A DNA stretch of 64,000 nucleotides from Paenibacillus sp. FSL R10-2734 (lineage in GTDB: Bacteria; Bacillota; Bacilli; Paenibacillales; Paenibacillaceae). The translations under genes were made by a program, and so were the position numbers. Location: positions 3,162,001 through 3,226,000 of the forward strand of contig NZ_CP150170.1 of the NCBI RefSeq assembly GCF_037963865.1, in the 5' to 3' direction. Under the pieces are notes generated by a model. That model was not told the origin of the DNA, made no database searches, and saw nothing but the letters and a program-made list of their open reading frames with translations. How positions within the stretch are numbered: position 1 is the first letter of the stretch; each line of letters begins with the position of its first letter. This document shows, in pieces, positions 1 through 9,132 of the stretch.

Positions 1-825
1 CAAGCAAAGGGTTTTCTGGTCACCATGATCTTATTCTCAAGCATTGCACTGCTGCTCTTTCTAAACATGTTTGCCAACACTAAAGAACGTGTAAAAGCCA
101 TTGATGAGAAGCCGCTTCCGATGCGAGAAGGTGTAAAGGCCCTCAAAGGGAATGTTCCTTGGTTGATCATGCTTCTGATGAGCTTGTTCCTGTGGATCAC
201 TACTTCGATCCAAGGACAGACCAGCATTTATTACATGACCTATTATATGAAAAAGCCAGAACTTATTCCTATCGTAAACTCAATGCAATTATTGATGATA
301 TTTTCGATGGTAATTGCTCCTTTTATAGTTAAAAAAATCGGGAAAAGAAACACAATTATTATAGGATCAGTGGTCTCTATCATTGGCTACCTTATCGCCA
401 TTACTGGGGGAAATGCACTTTCTGTTCCGGTGCTGTTGGCAGGGCTACTTATAAGCGGGCTTGGCATGGGAGTAGGGGCGGGGCTGATTTTTGCAATGAT
501 GGCCGACACGGTTGATTATGGGGAGTGGAAATCAGGCGTTCGGGCACAAGGCCTACTTTATTCAGCTGCTAGCTTTGGGGTTAAGGTGGGAATGGGACTC
601 GGGGGAGCACTTGGTGGCTTGATATTGTCGATGGGTGGTTATGTAGCTAATTCCACGGCGCAGTCAGAATCCGCATTAGCCGCGATTTCATTTAACTATT
701 TATGGGCACCGATTATTGGCCAAATCATTATGATTACTCTGCTGTTGTTCTATCGTCTAGATAAGGATCAACCCGTTATGATACGTGAGCTCGAGGAACG
801 TCGCAATGCTTCTATTGCAATGTAG
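1..825 (+). CDS. GPH-family sugar:cation symporter (MelB/XynP-like), 5' end outside the window
   Basis: The reading frame is open to the first base, so this is the last 274 residues of a longer protein whose N-terminal half lies upstream; the ATG at 25 is internal. About six hydrophobic segments are visible. The stretch around MADTVDYGEWKSG, followed by glycine-rich helices, is typical of the glycoside-pentoside-hexuronide symporters (MelB, XynP, UidB). The family takes up oligosaccharides or glycosides with Na+ or H+ in the cytoplasmic membrane. It ends 33 bp before a GH3 beta-glucosidase and is probably cotranscribed with it, so a beta-glycoside is the likely cargo. The family is clear; the substrate is inferred from neighbours. 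Confidence 0.9.
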   Translation, partial: QAKGFLVTMILFSSIALLLFLNMFANTKERVKAIDEKPLPMREGVKALKGNVPWLIMLLMSLFLWITTSIQGQTSIYYMTYYMKKPELIPIVNSMQLLMIFSMVIAPFIVKKIGKRNTIIIGSVVSIIGYLIAITGGNALSVPVLLAGLLISGLGMGVGAGLIFAMMADTVDYGEWKSGVRAQGLLYSAASFGVKVGMGLGGALGGLILSMGGYVANSTAQSESALAAISFNYLWAPIIGQIIMITLLLFYRLDKDQPVMIRELEERRNASIAM

Positions 826-858
826 ATAAACTAATCAATCATTAGGAGTGAAATAAAT

Positions 859-3123
859 ATGGTACCTAACATTCAAGAGCTTATTGCACAAATGACTATA
901 GAGGAAAAAGCAGGTATGTGCTCAGGATTAGATTTCTGGCAGACCAAAGCCGTCGAACGACTAGGTATTCCATCCATCATGATGACAGATGGTCCGCATG
1001 GTCTGCGTAAGCAAAAAGACGGGAATGACCATTTGGGTATCTTTGATAGTGTACCTGCTACTTGTTTCCCAGCGGGAGCTGGAATGGCTTGTTCGTGGGA
1101 TCGAGAGCTAATTAAGCAGGTAGGGGCAGCCATTGGGGAAGAGTGTCAAGCAGAAAATGTCTCTATTTTGCTAGGCCCTGGAGCTAATATTAAACGTTCA
1201 CCTTTATGCGGCCGTAATTTTGAATATTTCTCTGAAGATCCGTATTTATCCTCCGAGATGGCAATAGGCCATATTGAAGGTGTTCAAAGTCAAGGTGTAG
1301 GGACTTCTTTAAAACACTTTGCTGCAAACAATCAAGAGCATCGGCGAATGTCCGTAGATGCGATTGTGGATGAGCGTACACTAAGAGAAATTTACTTGGC
1401 GAGCTTCGAGAGTGTGGTGAAAAAAGCGCAGCCCTGGACCGTTATGTGCTCTTACAATCAGGTGAACGGAGAATATGCTTCAGAGAATCCGTATTTACTC
1501 AATGATATTTTAAAAGAAGAATGGGGACATGAAGGATTCGTTGTTTCTGACTGGGGTGCGGTTAATGAGCGAGCTAAAGGCTTAGCGGCAGGCTTGGAGC
1601 TAGAAATGCCGTCAAGTAATGGCGATGGTGATCAGAAGATTATCGATGCTATACACAGCGGGACATTATCTGAAGAAGCACTGGATCGTGCGGTTGGTCG
1701 TTTGCTTTCTATTATTTTCAAAGCTGTAGAGAATGACAAAGAAAATACTTCCTATGATCCTGAGGCACATCATCAATTAGCTAGAGTTGCTGCCAGAGAG
1801 AGTATGGTACTGCTCAAAAATGAGGGCGGGTTGCTTCCTCTGAAACGTGAAGGCTCATATGCGGTGATTGGTGATTTTGCCCGTAATCCACGGTATCAAG
1901 GTGGTGGAAGCTCACATATCAAGCCAACGAGGCTGGATGATATATATAACAGTCTCCAAGCAGAAGCGGGTTCATCTGCGAACTTGACCTATTCTCAAGG
2001 TTACACTTCTGATAGCGATGAGCCGAGTCTGGAGCTTATTGAGCAAGCCGTAGAAACCGCTTCGCAAGCGGACACTGCGATTATATTCGCTGGATTGCCG
2101 GAGCGCTATGAATCTGAAGGCTACGATCGGACGCATCTTCGTATTCCAGAGAGTCAGATCCGCCTTATCGAAGCAGTCGCGGCTGCTCAGCCTAACACTG
2201 TCGTTGTGCTGAGTAACGGATCGGCCATTGAAATGCCTTGGATTAGCAACGTCAAGGCTGTGCTTGAGGGCTATCTAGGCGGGCAAGCGCTTGGTGGTGC
2301 TATCTCCGATCTGTTATTCGGAAACGTAAGCCCATCAGGCAAGCTGGCAGAGACCTTCCCTTTGCAACTGGAACATAATCCATCCTATTTAAACTTCCCT
2401 GGCGAAGGAGATACCGTTGAATATAAGGAAGGACTGTTTGTAGGATACCGCTACTACGATGCTAAGCGAATTTCACCTTTATTCCCTTTTGGCTATGGTC
2501 TCAGTTATACAACATTTGCATACTCCGATCTTTCAGTAAGTTCGCACAGTCTGAAAGATACTGACACGCTACAAGTAAGCGTGAAGGTTACAAATACTGG
2601 CGCTCTGCAAGGCAAAGAAGTAGTACAGCTGTATGTGAAAGACATACTCAGTAATGTGGTGCGGCCAGAGAAAGAGTTAAAGGGCTTCGCGAAGGTAGAT
2701 TTGCAGCCTGGGGAAACGAAGCTGGTGAGCTTTACGCTTGATAGCAGAGCGTTTGCTTATTATAACGCGAAGCTGAAAGACTGGCATGTGGAAACCGGTG
2801 AATTCGCAATTTTGGTGGGTGCCTCATCCCAAGAGATCGTACTTACTGAATCTGTGGTTGTTGAATCGACAGTACCCCTTCCTAAATCCTATTCTCGTAA
2901 TTCGACTGTAGGTGATCTTATGGGAGATCCACAGGCTGCTGCTATTATTCAATCCATGATGACACAAGGTGGTGAGATGATGCCCATGCTTCAGGATGGC
3001 TCGGATATGATGATCGAGATGATGCGCAACATGCCGCTCCGTGCAATGGTTGCGTTCAGTCAAGGGGCTATGACAGATCAGGGGCTGGAAGAGCTGCTTA
3101 AACATTTGAATTCTATTAAATAA
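859..3123 (+). CDS. GH3 beta-glucosidase with Met-rich C-terminal tail
   Basis: A 754-aa cytoplasmic glycoside hydrolase family 3 enzyme with no signal peptide. The N-terminal TIM barrel carries the substrate motif LKHFAANNQE (K152-H153) and the nucleophile D231 in FVVSDWGA. The alpha/beta sandwich starts near residue 310 and the fibronectin-III-like domain lies at about 560-660 (GKEVVQLYVKD). The last ~75 residues are a helical, methionine-rich tail (several MM pairs at about 697-725) beyond the usual Fn3 end. An AGGAGTG ribosome site precedes the ATG. It probably hydrolyses beta-glucosides or similar oligosaccharides imported by the symporter just upstream. Beta-xylosidase activity is possible, as GH3 specificity is hard to read from sequence. 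Confidence 0.9.
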   Translation: MVPNIQELIAQMTIEEKAGMCSGLDFWQTKAVERLGIPSIMMTDGPHGLRKQKDGNDHLGIFDSVPATCFPAGAGMACSWDRELIKQVGAAIGEECQAENVSILLGPGANIKRSPLCGRNFEYFSEDPYLSSEMAIGHIEGVQSQGVGTSLKHFAANNQEHRRMSVDAIVDERTLREIYLASFESVVKKAQPWTVMCSYNQVNGEYASENPYLLNDILKEEWGHEGFVVSDWGAVNERAKGLAAGLELEMPSSNGDGDQKIIDAIHSGTLSEEALDRAVGRLLSIIFKAVENDKENTSYDPEAHHQLARVAARESMVLLKNEGGLLPLKREGSYAVIGDFARNPRYQGGGSSHIKPTRLDDIYNSLQAEAGSSANLTYSQGYTSDSDEPSLELIEQAVETASQADTAIIFAGLPERYESEGYDRTHLRIPESQIRLIEAVAAAQPNTVVVLSNGSAIEMPWISNVKAVLEGYLGGQALGGAISDLLFGNVSPSGKLAETFPLQLEHNPSYLNFPGEGDTVEYKEGLFVGYRYYDAKRISPLFPFGYGLSYTTFAYSDLSVSSHSLKDTDTLQVSVKVTNTGALQGKEVVQLYVKDILSNVVRPEKELKGFAKVDLQPGETKLVSFTLDSRAFAYYNAKLKDWHVETGEFAILVGASSQEIVLTESVVVESTVPLPKSYSRNSTVGDLMGDPQAAAIIQSMMTQGGEMMPMLQDGSDMMIEMMRNMPLRAMVAFSQGAMTDQGLEELLKHLNSIK

Positions 3124-3147
3124 ACCTGAGAGAGTGAGGCGGGATAA

Positions 3148-4848
3148 ATGATTGATTTGAAGGCAAAGCCTTTTCATCTAGATGATGAGGGGATTAAGTG
3201 GGTAGAACAAACCTTAGGCTCTCTTGATTTGCCTGGAAAGGTCGGGCAACTGTTTTGTCCGATCGGATTCACCGATGATAAGGCGCAGCTTGCACTTTTG
3301 ACACAAGGGATTAAGATTGGTGGGATTATGTTCCGTCCCGGGCCCGGAGAGATGGTGCAAGAAACACATCGCTACTTGCAGGATACATCGGATATTCCGC
3401 TTCTAATAGCAGCAAATCTTGAAGCAGGGGGGAATGGCTCTGTTGCAGAGGGGACATTCTTCGGCAAGCAGCTGCAGGTAGCGGCGACGGACAATACAGA
3501 AATGGCTCGTAAGCTTGGCATCATTGCTGCGCGGGAGGGTGGAGCTGTAGGTTGTAACTGGGCTTTCGCGCCGATTCTCGATATCGACTATAATTTCCGT
3601 AACCCTATAACCAATGTTAGAACATTCGGTTCTGATCCGCAGAGAGTAGCTCGTATGAGCAAGGCTTATACCGAAGCGATTCAAGAGCATGGCATGGCCG
3701 TATCTATTAAGCACTTCCCTGGAGATGGCGTTGACGAAAGAGATCAGCATTTATTAACCTCTATTAACTCACTTTCAGTGGAAGAGTGGGATGCTACATT
3801 TGGAAAAGTATACGCGGATTGTATCGATGCTGGCGCACATACGGTTATGGTAGGGCACATCGCTCATCCAGCCTATTCTAAACAATTACGCTCGGGGATT
3901 ACAGATTTGGAGATCATGCCTGCAACGTTAGCCCCTGAGCTTTTAAATGATTTGTTGCGCAATAAGCTCGGCTTTAATGGATTGATCACTACAGATGCTA
4001 CGCCAATGGCGGGGTTCACGATGGCAATGAAACGGGAGCTTGCGGTTCCGTCATCCATAGCTGCGGGTTGTGACATGTTCCTCTTTAACAAGAGTTTAGA
4101 AGAAGACTTTGCCTATATGATGAAAGGAATTGAGAATGGCATTCTGACAGAGGAGCGTGTGAATGAAGCAGTGACTCGTATCCTTGCGGTAAAAGCTGCG
4201 CTGGGACTTCATAAGAAGAAACAACAAGGAACCTTAGTTCCAGAAAAAGAGGCACTTGCCGTCCTTGGCTGCGAAGAGCATGTACGCTTTGCCCAGGAAT
4301 GTGCGGATGAGTCAGTTACACTAGTGAAGGATACACAGGAGATGCTTCCCATTAGTCCCGAGAGTCATAAACGTCTACTGGTATTCACACTAGGAGGCGA
4401 GGAAGGGTTGTTCGGAGGGGCGGATATTGCTCCCTATTTCATTTCCAAGCTAGAAGAGGAAGGCTTCGAAGTAACGCTATTCAATAAAAGTGAAGTTGAT
4501 TTCAGTGCAATGTTCGGTGGTGTAAAGGCATTAACGGATCACTACGATGCTGCGGTCTACATCTCAAATTTGGAGACCCATAGTAATCAAACAGTTGTGC
4601 GGATTAATTGGGCGCCTCCATTTGGTGCTGACATGCCATGGTTTATTCAGGAACTACCAACGATGTTTATTTCTGTAGCGAATCCATATCACTTGCTCGA
4701 TGTACCACGCGTGCAGACGTTCATTAATGCCTATTCACCAAGTAATTATGTGGTAGATGCACTTATTGAGAAGCTTGTGGGGCGTTCCTCCTTTAAAGGA
4801 GTTAATCCTGTGGATCCGTTTTGTGGCTATTGGGATACACGTCTTTAA
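3148..4848 (+). CDS. GH3 NagZ-like beta-N-acetylhexosaminidase
   Basis: A 566-aa GH3 protein with a TIM barrel (about 20-350) and a C-terminal alpha/beta domain, close to the size of Bacillus NagZ (YbbD) without its signal peptide. It has the NagZ-type loop KHFPGDGVDERDQH (188-201), with the Asp-x-His pair D199/H201 that acts as acid/base in this subfamily, the RTFGSDP motif, and the nucleophile D283 in LITTDATP. The usual SH of the loop is QH here. It lies 24 bp after the beta-glucosidase in the same transcription unit and is followed by a strong terminator. Likely activity is release of GlcNAc, or glucosides since some NagZ homologues are broad, from short oligosaccharides in the cytoplasm. 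Confidence 0.85.
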   Translation: MIDLKAKPFHLDDEGIKWVEQTLGSLDLPGKVGQLFCPIGFTDDKAQLALLTQGIKIGGIMFRPGPGEMVQETHRYLQDTSDIPLLIAANLEAGGNGSVAEGTFFGKQLQVAATDNTEMARKLGIIAAREGGAVGCNWAFAPILDIDYNFRNPITNVRTFGSDPQRVARMSKAYTEAIQEHGMAVSIKHFPGDGVDERDQHLLTSINSLSVEEWDATFGKVYADCIDAGAHTVMVGHIAHPAYSKQLRSGITDLEIMPATLAPELLNDLLRNKLGFNGLITTDATPMAGFTMAMKRELAVPSSIAAGCDMFLFNKSLEEDFAYMMKGIENGILTEERVNEAVTRILAVKAALGLHKKKQQGTLVPEKEALAVLGCEEHVRFAQECADESVTLVKDTQEMLPISPESHKRLLVFTLGGEEGLFGGADIAPYFISKLEEEGFEVTLFNKSEVDFSAMFGGVKALTDHYDAAVYISNLETHSNQTVVRINWAPPFGADMPWFIQELPTMFISVANPYHLLDVPRVQTFINAYSPSNYVVDALIEKLVGRSSFKGVNPVDPFCGYWDTRL

Positions 4849-4866
4849 ACGAAAAGGTTAGAGATT

Positions 4867-4910
4867 AAGCGATTGAATAGGATAGTCCTATTCAATCGCT
4901 TATTTTTTTT
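4867..4910 (+). terminator. Strong intrinsic terminator closing the GPH-GH3-GH3 unit
   Basis: A perfect 16-bp stem (AAGCGATTGAATAGGA, 4867-4882, with its complement 4886-4901), a 3-nt loop TAG, then ATTTTTTTT. It separates the GH3 operon from the AraC-GH39 gene. It also rules out a start for that gene at 4873, which would lie inside the hairpin. Confidence 0.95.
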
Positions 4911-4962
4911 ATATATAATAGGACATAAGACTTATCCTGAACAAGTGAGAGGAGGGCACAAG

Positions 4963-7503
4963 TTGCAAAGCTACACCTACGAAAATATTGAGCTGGACGA
5001 TCATCTTCCAGTCCACTTGTTTTTGCACAGTACCCATCAGGTTCCGAATCATTGGCATGACAGCATAGAGATATTATTCGTGCTCAAGGGGAAACTTGAA
5101 CTTTTCACAAAAGACAGATTTACAGAGTTAAATGAAGAGGATTTGTTCTTGATTAATGCTAATGAGATTCATGCGATTAAGGCTGAAGAGAATAATTTGG
5201 TGCTGGCTCTGCAAATTCCAGTTTCTTATCTACTTCAGATTGAACCGCAGATCGAAAGAATGTCATTCGATTGTAACTCTGCGACTGTTTCTAGCGCTGA
5301 AGAACAATCCAAGTTCGATGAACTTCGTACTTTGCTGGCTGAGATGATGCTGCTCCACAATAAGCGCCCACAAGGGTATCATCTACGTATACAGTCCTGC
5401 CTGCTTAATTTAACGTATTTACTTATGCAAGGATTTTGTGCACAAGGCCAAAGTCCTGAGAAGCAGGATGATAAGCATCGTGAGCGGCTATTGCGTATTA
5501 CTTCTTACGTCAAAGATAATTACAATCGGGCAATAAATATCCAGCAGTTGGCCCTTCAAGAGTATTTGACCGTTCCGTATTTGTCGCGGTTTTTCAAAGA
5601 ATATATGGGGACTTCGTTTACCAAATATGTGAACGCGGTGCGTTTGGACAAAGCGGTAAAAGATTTGACGCTTACCAATTTATCCATTACACAGATTGCT
5701 CATGATCATGGGTTTCCGAATCTGAAATCCTTTAATGCGGTATTTAAAGAGTTCTATAGACAGACACCTGGAGAATATCGGAAGACAGTTTTGGACGGAC
5801 GAAGTTCATTTCGTAAAAGCAGTGTGGCCCAGTTTAACTACTTTGACATGAATCCCACACAGGCCTTTGAGTCGCTTTTCAAATATCTTCCTAACAAAAC
5901 TGAATCAGCAGCAGCATCCAATCTACCAGTTGTCCTTCATTTACATAAGCAGACCCATAAGATTTCGATAGCGTCTAACCAAAGCAAGGAGCTTGCGCAT
6001 ACTTGGAAGAAGCTCATGACAGTGGGAAAGGCCAAAGAGGTATTGTTTGCAGAGGTACAAAGACATATCAAGCAATTGCAACAGGAGATTGGGTTTCAGT
6101 ATATTCGATTTCACGGTATTTTTGATGATGAGATGATGATTTATGGCGAGAATGAGCGGGGAGAAGTGAGCTTAAACTTTGCTTATAGCGATTCATTATT
6201 TGATTTTTTGCTTAGCGCAGGATTGAAACCGTTTTTAGAGCTTTCCTTTTTGCCACGCCAGCTTGCGGGAGATGGATCTACTTCTGTTTTTTATAAAAAG
6301 AGTTTGGTAGGTAGTCCGAAGGACCTCGGCAAGTGGGATCAGTTAATTCATCAGTTTATTACACATTACATTCGTAGATATGGTATTCATGAAGTTAGGC
6401 AGTGGTATTTCGAGGTGTGGAACGAGCCGGAAATCCATATTTTTTGGCCAGATACTTATGAAGCATACTGTGAGCTGTTCATCTCCACATTCCAAACCAT
6501 CAAAACCATAGATCCTGAGCTACGCGTAGGGGGACCGGGTATTTTATCCCTTACACTGTTGGAGTCAGATTGGTTGACACGTTTTGTGCATGATGTATGC
6601 ATTCGAGGTGCAAAACCAGATTTTATATCTTTTCATAGTTACCCGTATGATGAATCGCTAAGATCAACTCCAGTGATTCAGATGGATTATGAAGAGAATC
6701 CGGATATGGTGTTTCAGAATATTGAGCTTTCAACGGATACAGAGTATTTATCGCGAGTCATTACTAAATTGAAGGAAACGGTAAGTGAAGCTTTCGGGAG
6801 CAATGTTCCAGAACTGCATATGACGGAATGGAATGCCACTGGCTCTCACCGTGATTTGGTGAATGATACATGCTTTAAGGCGGCTTATATCGTGAAAAAT
6901 GTGCTGGAAAATATGGATGGTCTTCATAGTCTGGGGTATTGGACGGCGACCGATCTGCTCGAAGAGTTCAAAATGTCGTCTGAGATGTTTCATGGAGGTT
7001 TGGGGCTGATGACGTATAATGGCATTCCGAAGCCAGCCTTTTACGCGTTCAAGCTGCTCGCAAAATTAGGCCGCCAATTCATCAATCAAGGAAAAGGTTA
7101 TTACATCACTAGCAGTGATATGGGGCTGCAGGTGTTGACGTATGCTTATGCACATATCGATTCATTGTACCGACAAGGTGATGCCTCGCTCATTAGCCGC
7201 ACGAATAGATACGAGGTATTTGAAGAAGATGAAGCTATAGAGCTGACATTGGAGCTAACAGATCTTCAACCAGGATGGTATACGCTCAAAAGACATACGA
7301 TTAACAGAGAAAATGGAAGTGTTTTCGACTTGTGGGTACGAATGGGGGCGCCTCATCCTATAGATGCTGACACTCTGGATTATTTGCAGCAAGCAAGCTG
7401 CCCGCAACTGACCTTTGAACAAGTCGATATAACGGGCACCTATTCGTTAGTTAGTAAGTTGTCTCCACATGAGGTGCAGTTGGTGGAATTGATGCGTTTA
7501 TGA
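4963..7503 (+). CDS. AraC-type regulator fused to a GH39 glycosidase
   Basis: An 846-aa fusion. Residues ~1-100 form an AraC-type cupin (NHWHDSIEILFVLKG, LFLINANEIHAI). Residues ~170-280 form the double helix-turn-helix (AINIQQLALQEYLTVPYLSRFFK, abbreviated; TPGEYRK end). Residues ~320-845 form a GH39 beta-xylosidase-like barrel with acid/base E488 in EVWNEPE and nucleophile E622 in MTEWNATG, both kept. The start is taken as TTG 4963, seven bases after AGGAGG (4950-4955); the frame is open further upstream only through the terminator. No signal peptide, so it acts in the cytoplasm. It probably controls, and may also sense through its glycosidase domain, the beta-glycoside genes next to it. 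Its 3' end overlaps the convergent lipase gene by 53 bp. Confidence 0.88.
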   Translation: MQSYTYENIELDDHLPVHLFLHSTHQVPNHWHDSIEILFVLKGKLELFTKDRFTELNEEDLFLINANEIHAIKAEENNLVLALQIPVSYLLQIEPQIERMSFDCNSATVSSAEEQSKFDELRTLLAEMMLLHNKRPQGYHLRIQSCLLNLTYLLMQGFCAQGQSPEKQDDKHRERLLRITSYVKDNYNRAINIQQLALQEYLTVPYLSRFFKEYMGTSFTKYVNAVRLDKAVKDLTLTNLSITQIAHDHGFPNLKSFNAVFKEFYRQTPGEYRKTVLDGRSSFRKSSVAQFNYFDMNPTQAFESLFKYLPNKTESAAASNLPVVLHLHKQTHKISIASNQSKELAHTWKKLMTVGKAKEVLFAEVQRHIKQLQQEIGFQYIRFHGIFDDEMMIYGENERGEVSLNFAYSDSLFDFLLSAGLKPFLELSFLPRQLAGDGSTSVFYKKSLVGSPKDLGKWDQLIHQFITHYIRRYGIHEVRQWYFEVWNEPEIHIFWPDTYEAYCELFISTFQTIKTIDPELRVGGPGILSLTLLESDWLTRFVHDVCIRGAKPDFISFHSYPYDESLRSTPVIQMDYEENPDMVFQNIELSTDTEYLSRVITKLKETVSEAFGSNVPELHMTEWNATGSHRDLVNDTCFKAAYIVKNVLENMDGLHSLGYWTATDLLEEFKMSSEMFHGGLGLMTYNGIPKPAFYAFKLLAKLGRQFINQGKGYYITSSDMGLQVLTYAYAHIDSLYRQGDASLISRTNRYEVFEEDEAIELTLELTDLQPGWYTLKRHTINRENGSVFDLWVRMGAPHPIDADTLDYLQQASCPQLTFEQVDITGTYSLVSKLSPHEVQLVELMRL

Positions 7504-8302
7504 TGGGGTTGCTTACAACTGGACAGAATCCAGGGTTTGTTAAACAAAGTTCCTCGGAGTACTGCGGTTGAAGCTTGGAGAGCTCTGTGAAATAGTAGCT
7601 GATCATATGATTACCACTTGCCGATCCATTCTGGAATGACAGTGATAAAAAAGTGTGGACATGACTGTAATAATACTTCGTTTCCCGTTTAGGTAGCCTA
7701 AATACATGGGGAGGCAAGTAGGTAACAACATCAAAGAGATTGGCATAACGGTAACTCTTGCGGACATATCGTTTAGCAGCATTGGTGAAGTCCGGATCGC
7801 CTACACGTGGGGAACCATATGTGAACAGGTTAGGTGAGGTGTAAGCGGTGTTGGCCGCAATATCAATAGCACATAAAGTGGCAAGTGCTCCACCAAGGCT
7901 ATGACCAGTAATGTATAAGGTCTTATCGGGAGATAACTTTGCGAGTGTAGAGATGATCCCATCGCGAGCTGAATAGTAGATATTCGTGAAACCGCGGTGG
8001 GTAAGGGTATCTTCTTTAATATAATTGAATCTCTCCTGTGAAGCCATTACGTTTGACATCCAATCGGTTGTGGAGCTGGTTCCTCGGAAGGCAATAATAA
8101 TCTCTTGTGGTGATTCCAGAATAAATCCAAAGCGTTCCCACACCTCGCTGATGGATCTTGCTTCAATCGTATTCACGATCTGATAATCTAATGGAACGAC
8201 GAACGAACCGTCTTTATTTGAGAACTGCGCATAGGTCTGTCCGCAGATTGCAGCTAGAAAGATAGCCCTTTGCTCTTGATCATTTTTGGCACCCATGTGC
8301 AT
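7451..8302 (-). CDS. Lipase class 3 family protein
   Basis: A 283-aa alpha/beta hydrolase with the Lipase_3 signature: AFRGT oxyanion region near 71-75, nucleophile elbow GHSLGG with S135, TYGSPRVGD at 161-169, probable catalytic D191 (NLFDVVTYLPP) and a C-terminal His in YYSHVHTF (214 or 216). No signal peptide is visible, so a cytoplasmic or non-classical location is likely. Two ATGs (8302 and 8296) follow an AGGAAGAAGGGCGGG ribosome site; either could start. It is convergent with the AraC-GH39 gene and overlaps its last 53 bp. Substrate unknown; probably triacylglycerol or another ester. Confidence 0.88.
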   Translation of the reverse strand: MHMGAKNDQEQRAIFLAAICGQTYAQFSNKDGSFVVPLDYQIVNTIEARSISEVWERFGFILESPQEIIIAFRGTSSTTDWMSNVMASQERFNYIKEDTLTHRGFTNIYYSARDGIISTLAKLSPDKTLYITGHSLGGALATLCAIDIAANTAYTSPNLFTYGSPRVGDPDFTNAAKRYVRKSYRYANLFDVVTYLPPHVFRLPKRETKYYYSHVHTFLSLSFQNGSASGNHMISYYFTELSKLQPQYSEELCLTNPGFCPVVSNPIINASIPPTAPHVETTY

Positions 8303-8397
8303 CCCGCCCTTCTTCCTAAACTATATTAGGGGGACGAGGGAGAGATTCCTATAACCGTCACTAATAACATTGATTTTAGAATAGTTGGAGGGGTCTC

Positions 8398-9037
8398 GTG
8401 AAGTTTGCTTTCAAGGAAGAGAAAATATTTGTAACACTGCTTCGTATTGTTGGGACTATGCTCTTGGCGTTAACCTTTTATCAAGATTATAGCGGTCAAG
8501 GCTTCATCAATCTTGTAGGTGGCCTGATCGTGTTGTTGCTATACATGGTGTTGGTTTGGGCAAAGAGCTCTTGGTGGACTGAAGTGAAATTTTATGCAGT
8601 TTCTTTTTTAATCGTTTCGATGATATTAGTGCTTCATTTTGTTTTTGATGTACCGAACACAACCTTATTATGGCCGCTTTATTTTATTATCCTATTTATG
8701 AATCGTGTGTATCCTCGTGCTTCTTTCATTATAGGGATCACTACGCTTACTGCTATTTTTTTGATCTATTCATTGTCCTTAAGCAGTCTTTTGGGTCTGC
8801 TCGGTGTAATTTCAATCCTTTGTTCGAAGAGACTCCGTTGTGTTCAAAAAGAAAAGCTATCTCCCATTAATGATTGTCCTACTCAATTTTATTGTTAAAT
8901 ATGTTCTGAATGTAATGTTGATATTTTATCATGATACCTTGTTTCACCTCATTTATTCTTTCACTAATGGGCTAACAGTTGGATTGTTCTTTGGAGGAAT
9001 CTCATATGCGTTTTATATGAAAGGAAAACTGAATTAA
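8398..9037 (+). pseudogene. Integral membrane protein, probably broken by a frameshift
   Basis: GTG 8398 follows TTGGAGGGG and opens a hydrophobic protein with about four membrane segments up to roughly 8815. The same frame then turns polar and cysteine-rich (CSKRLRCVQKEK) and stops at 8898. In the +1 frame, open from 8810, the hydrophobic pattern continues at once (FVRRDSVVFKKKSYLPLMIV, then two more membrane segments) to a stop at 9037. Joining the frames near 8812-8830 gives one coherent ~210-aa membrane protein. Either there is a 1-bp indel (real or sequencing) or two tiny overlapping genes; the GTG at 8840 has no clear ribosome site. The family is not recognised. Confidence 0.5.
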
Positions 9038-9132
9038 CTTGCGGCAAGGAAACTCATACAGTACACTTTCTTTAACAAGTACAAGCCTAAGTTAACTTGG
9101 AAAAAGAACTTTGAAAAAGGAAGTGTTAAATA

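Noticed and set aside
4873..4962. Upstream extension of the AraC-GH39 gene to a TTG at 4873
   Set aside because: It would put the first codons inside a perfect terminator hairpin with no ribosome site; TTG 4963 has AGGAGG at the right distance.
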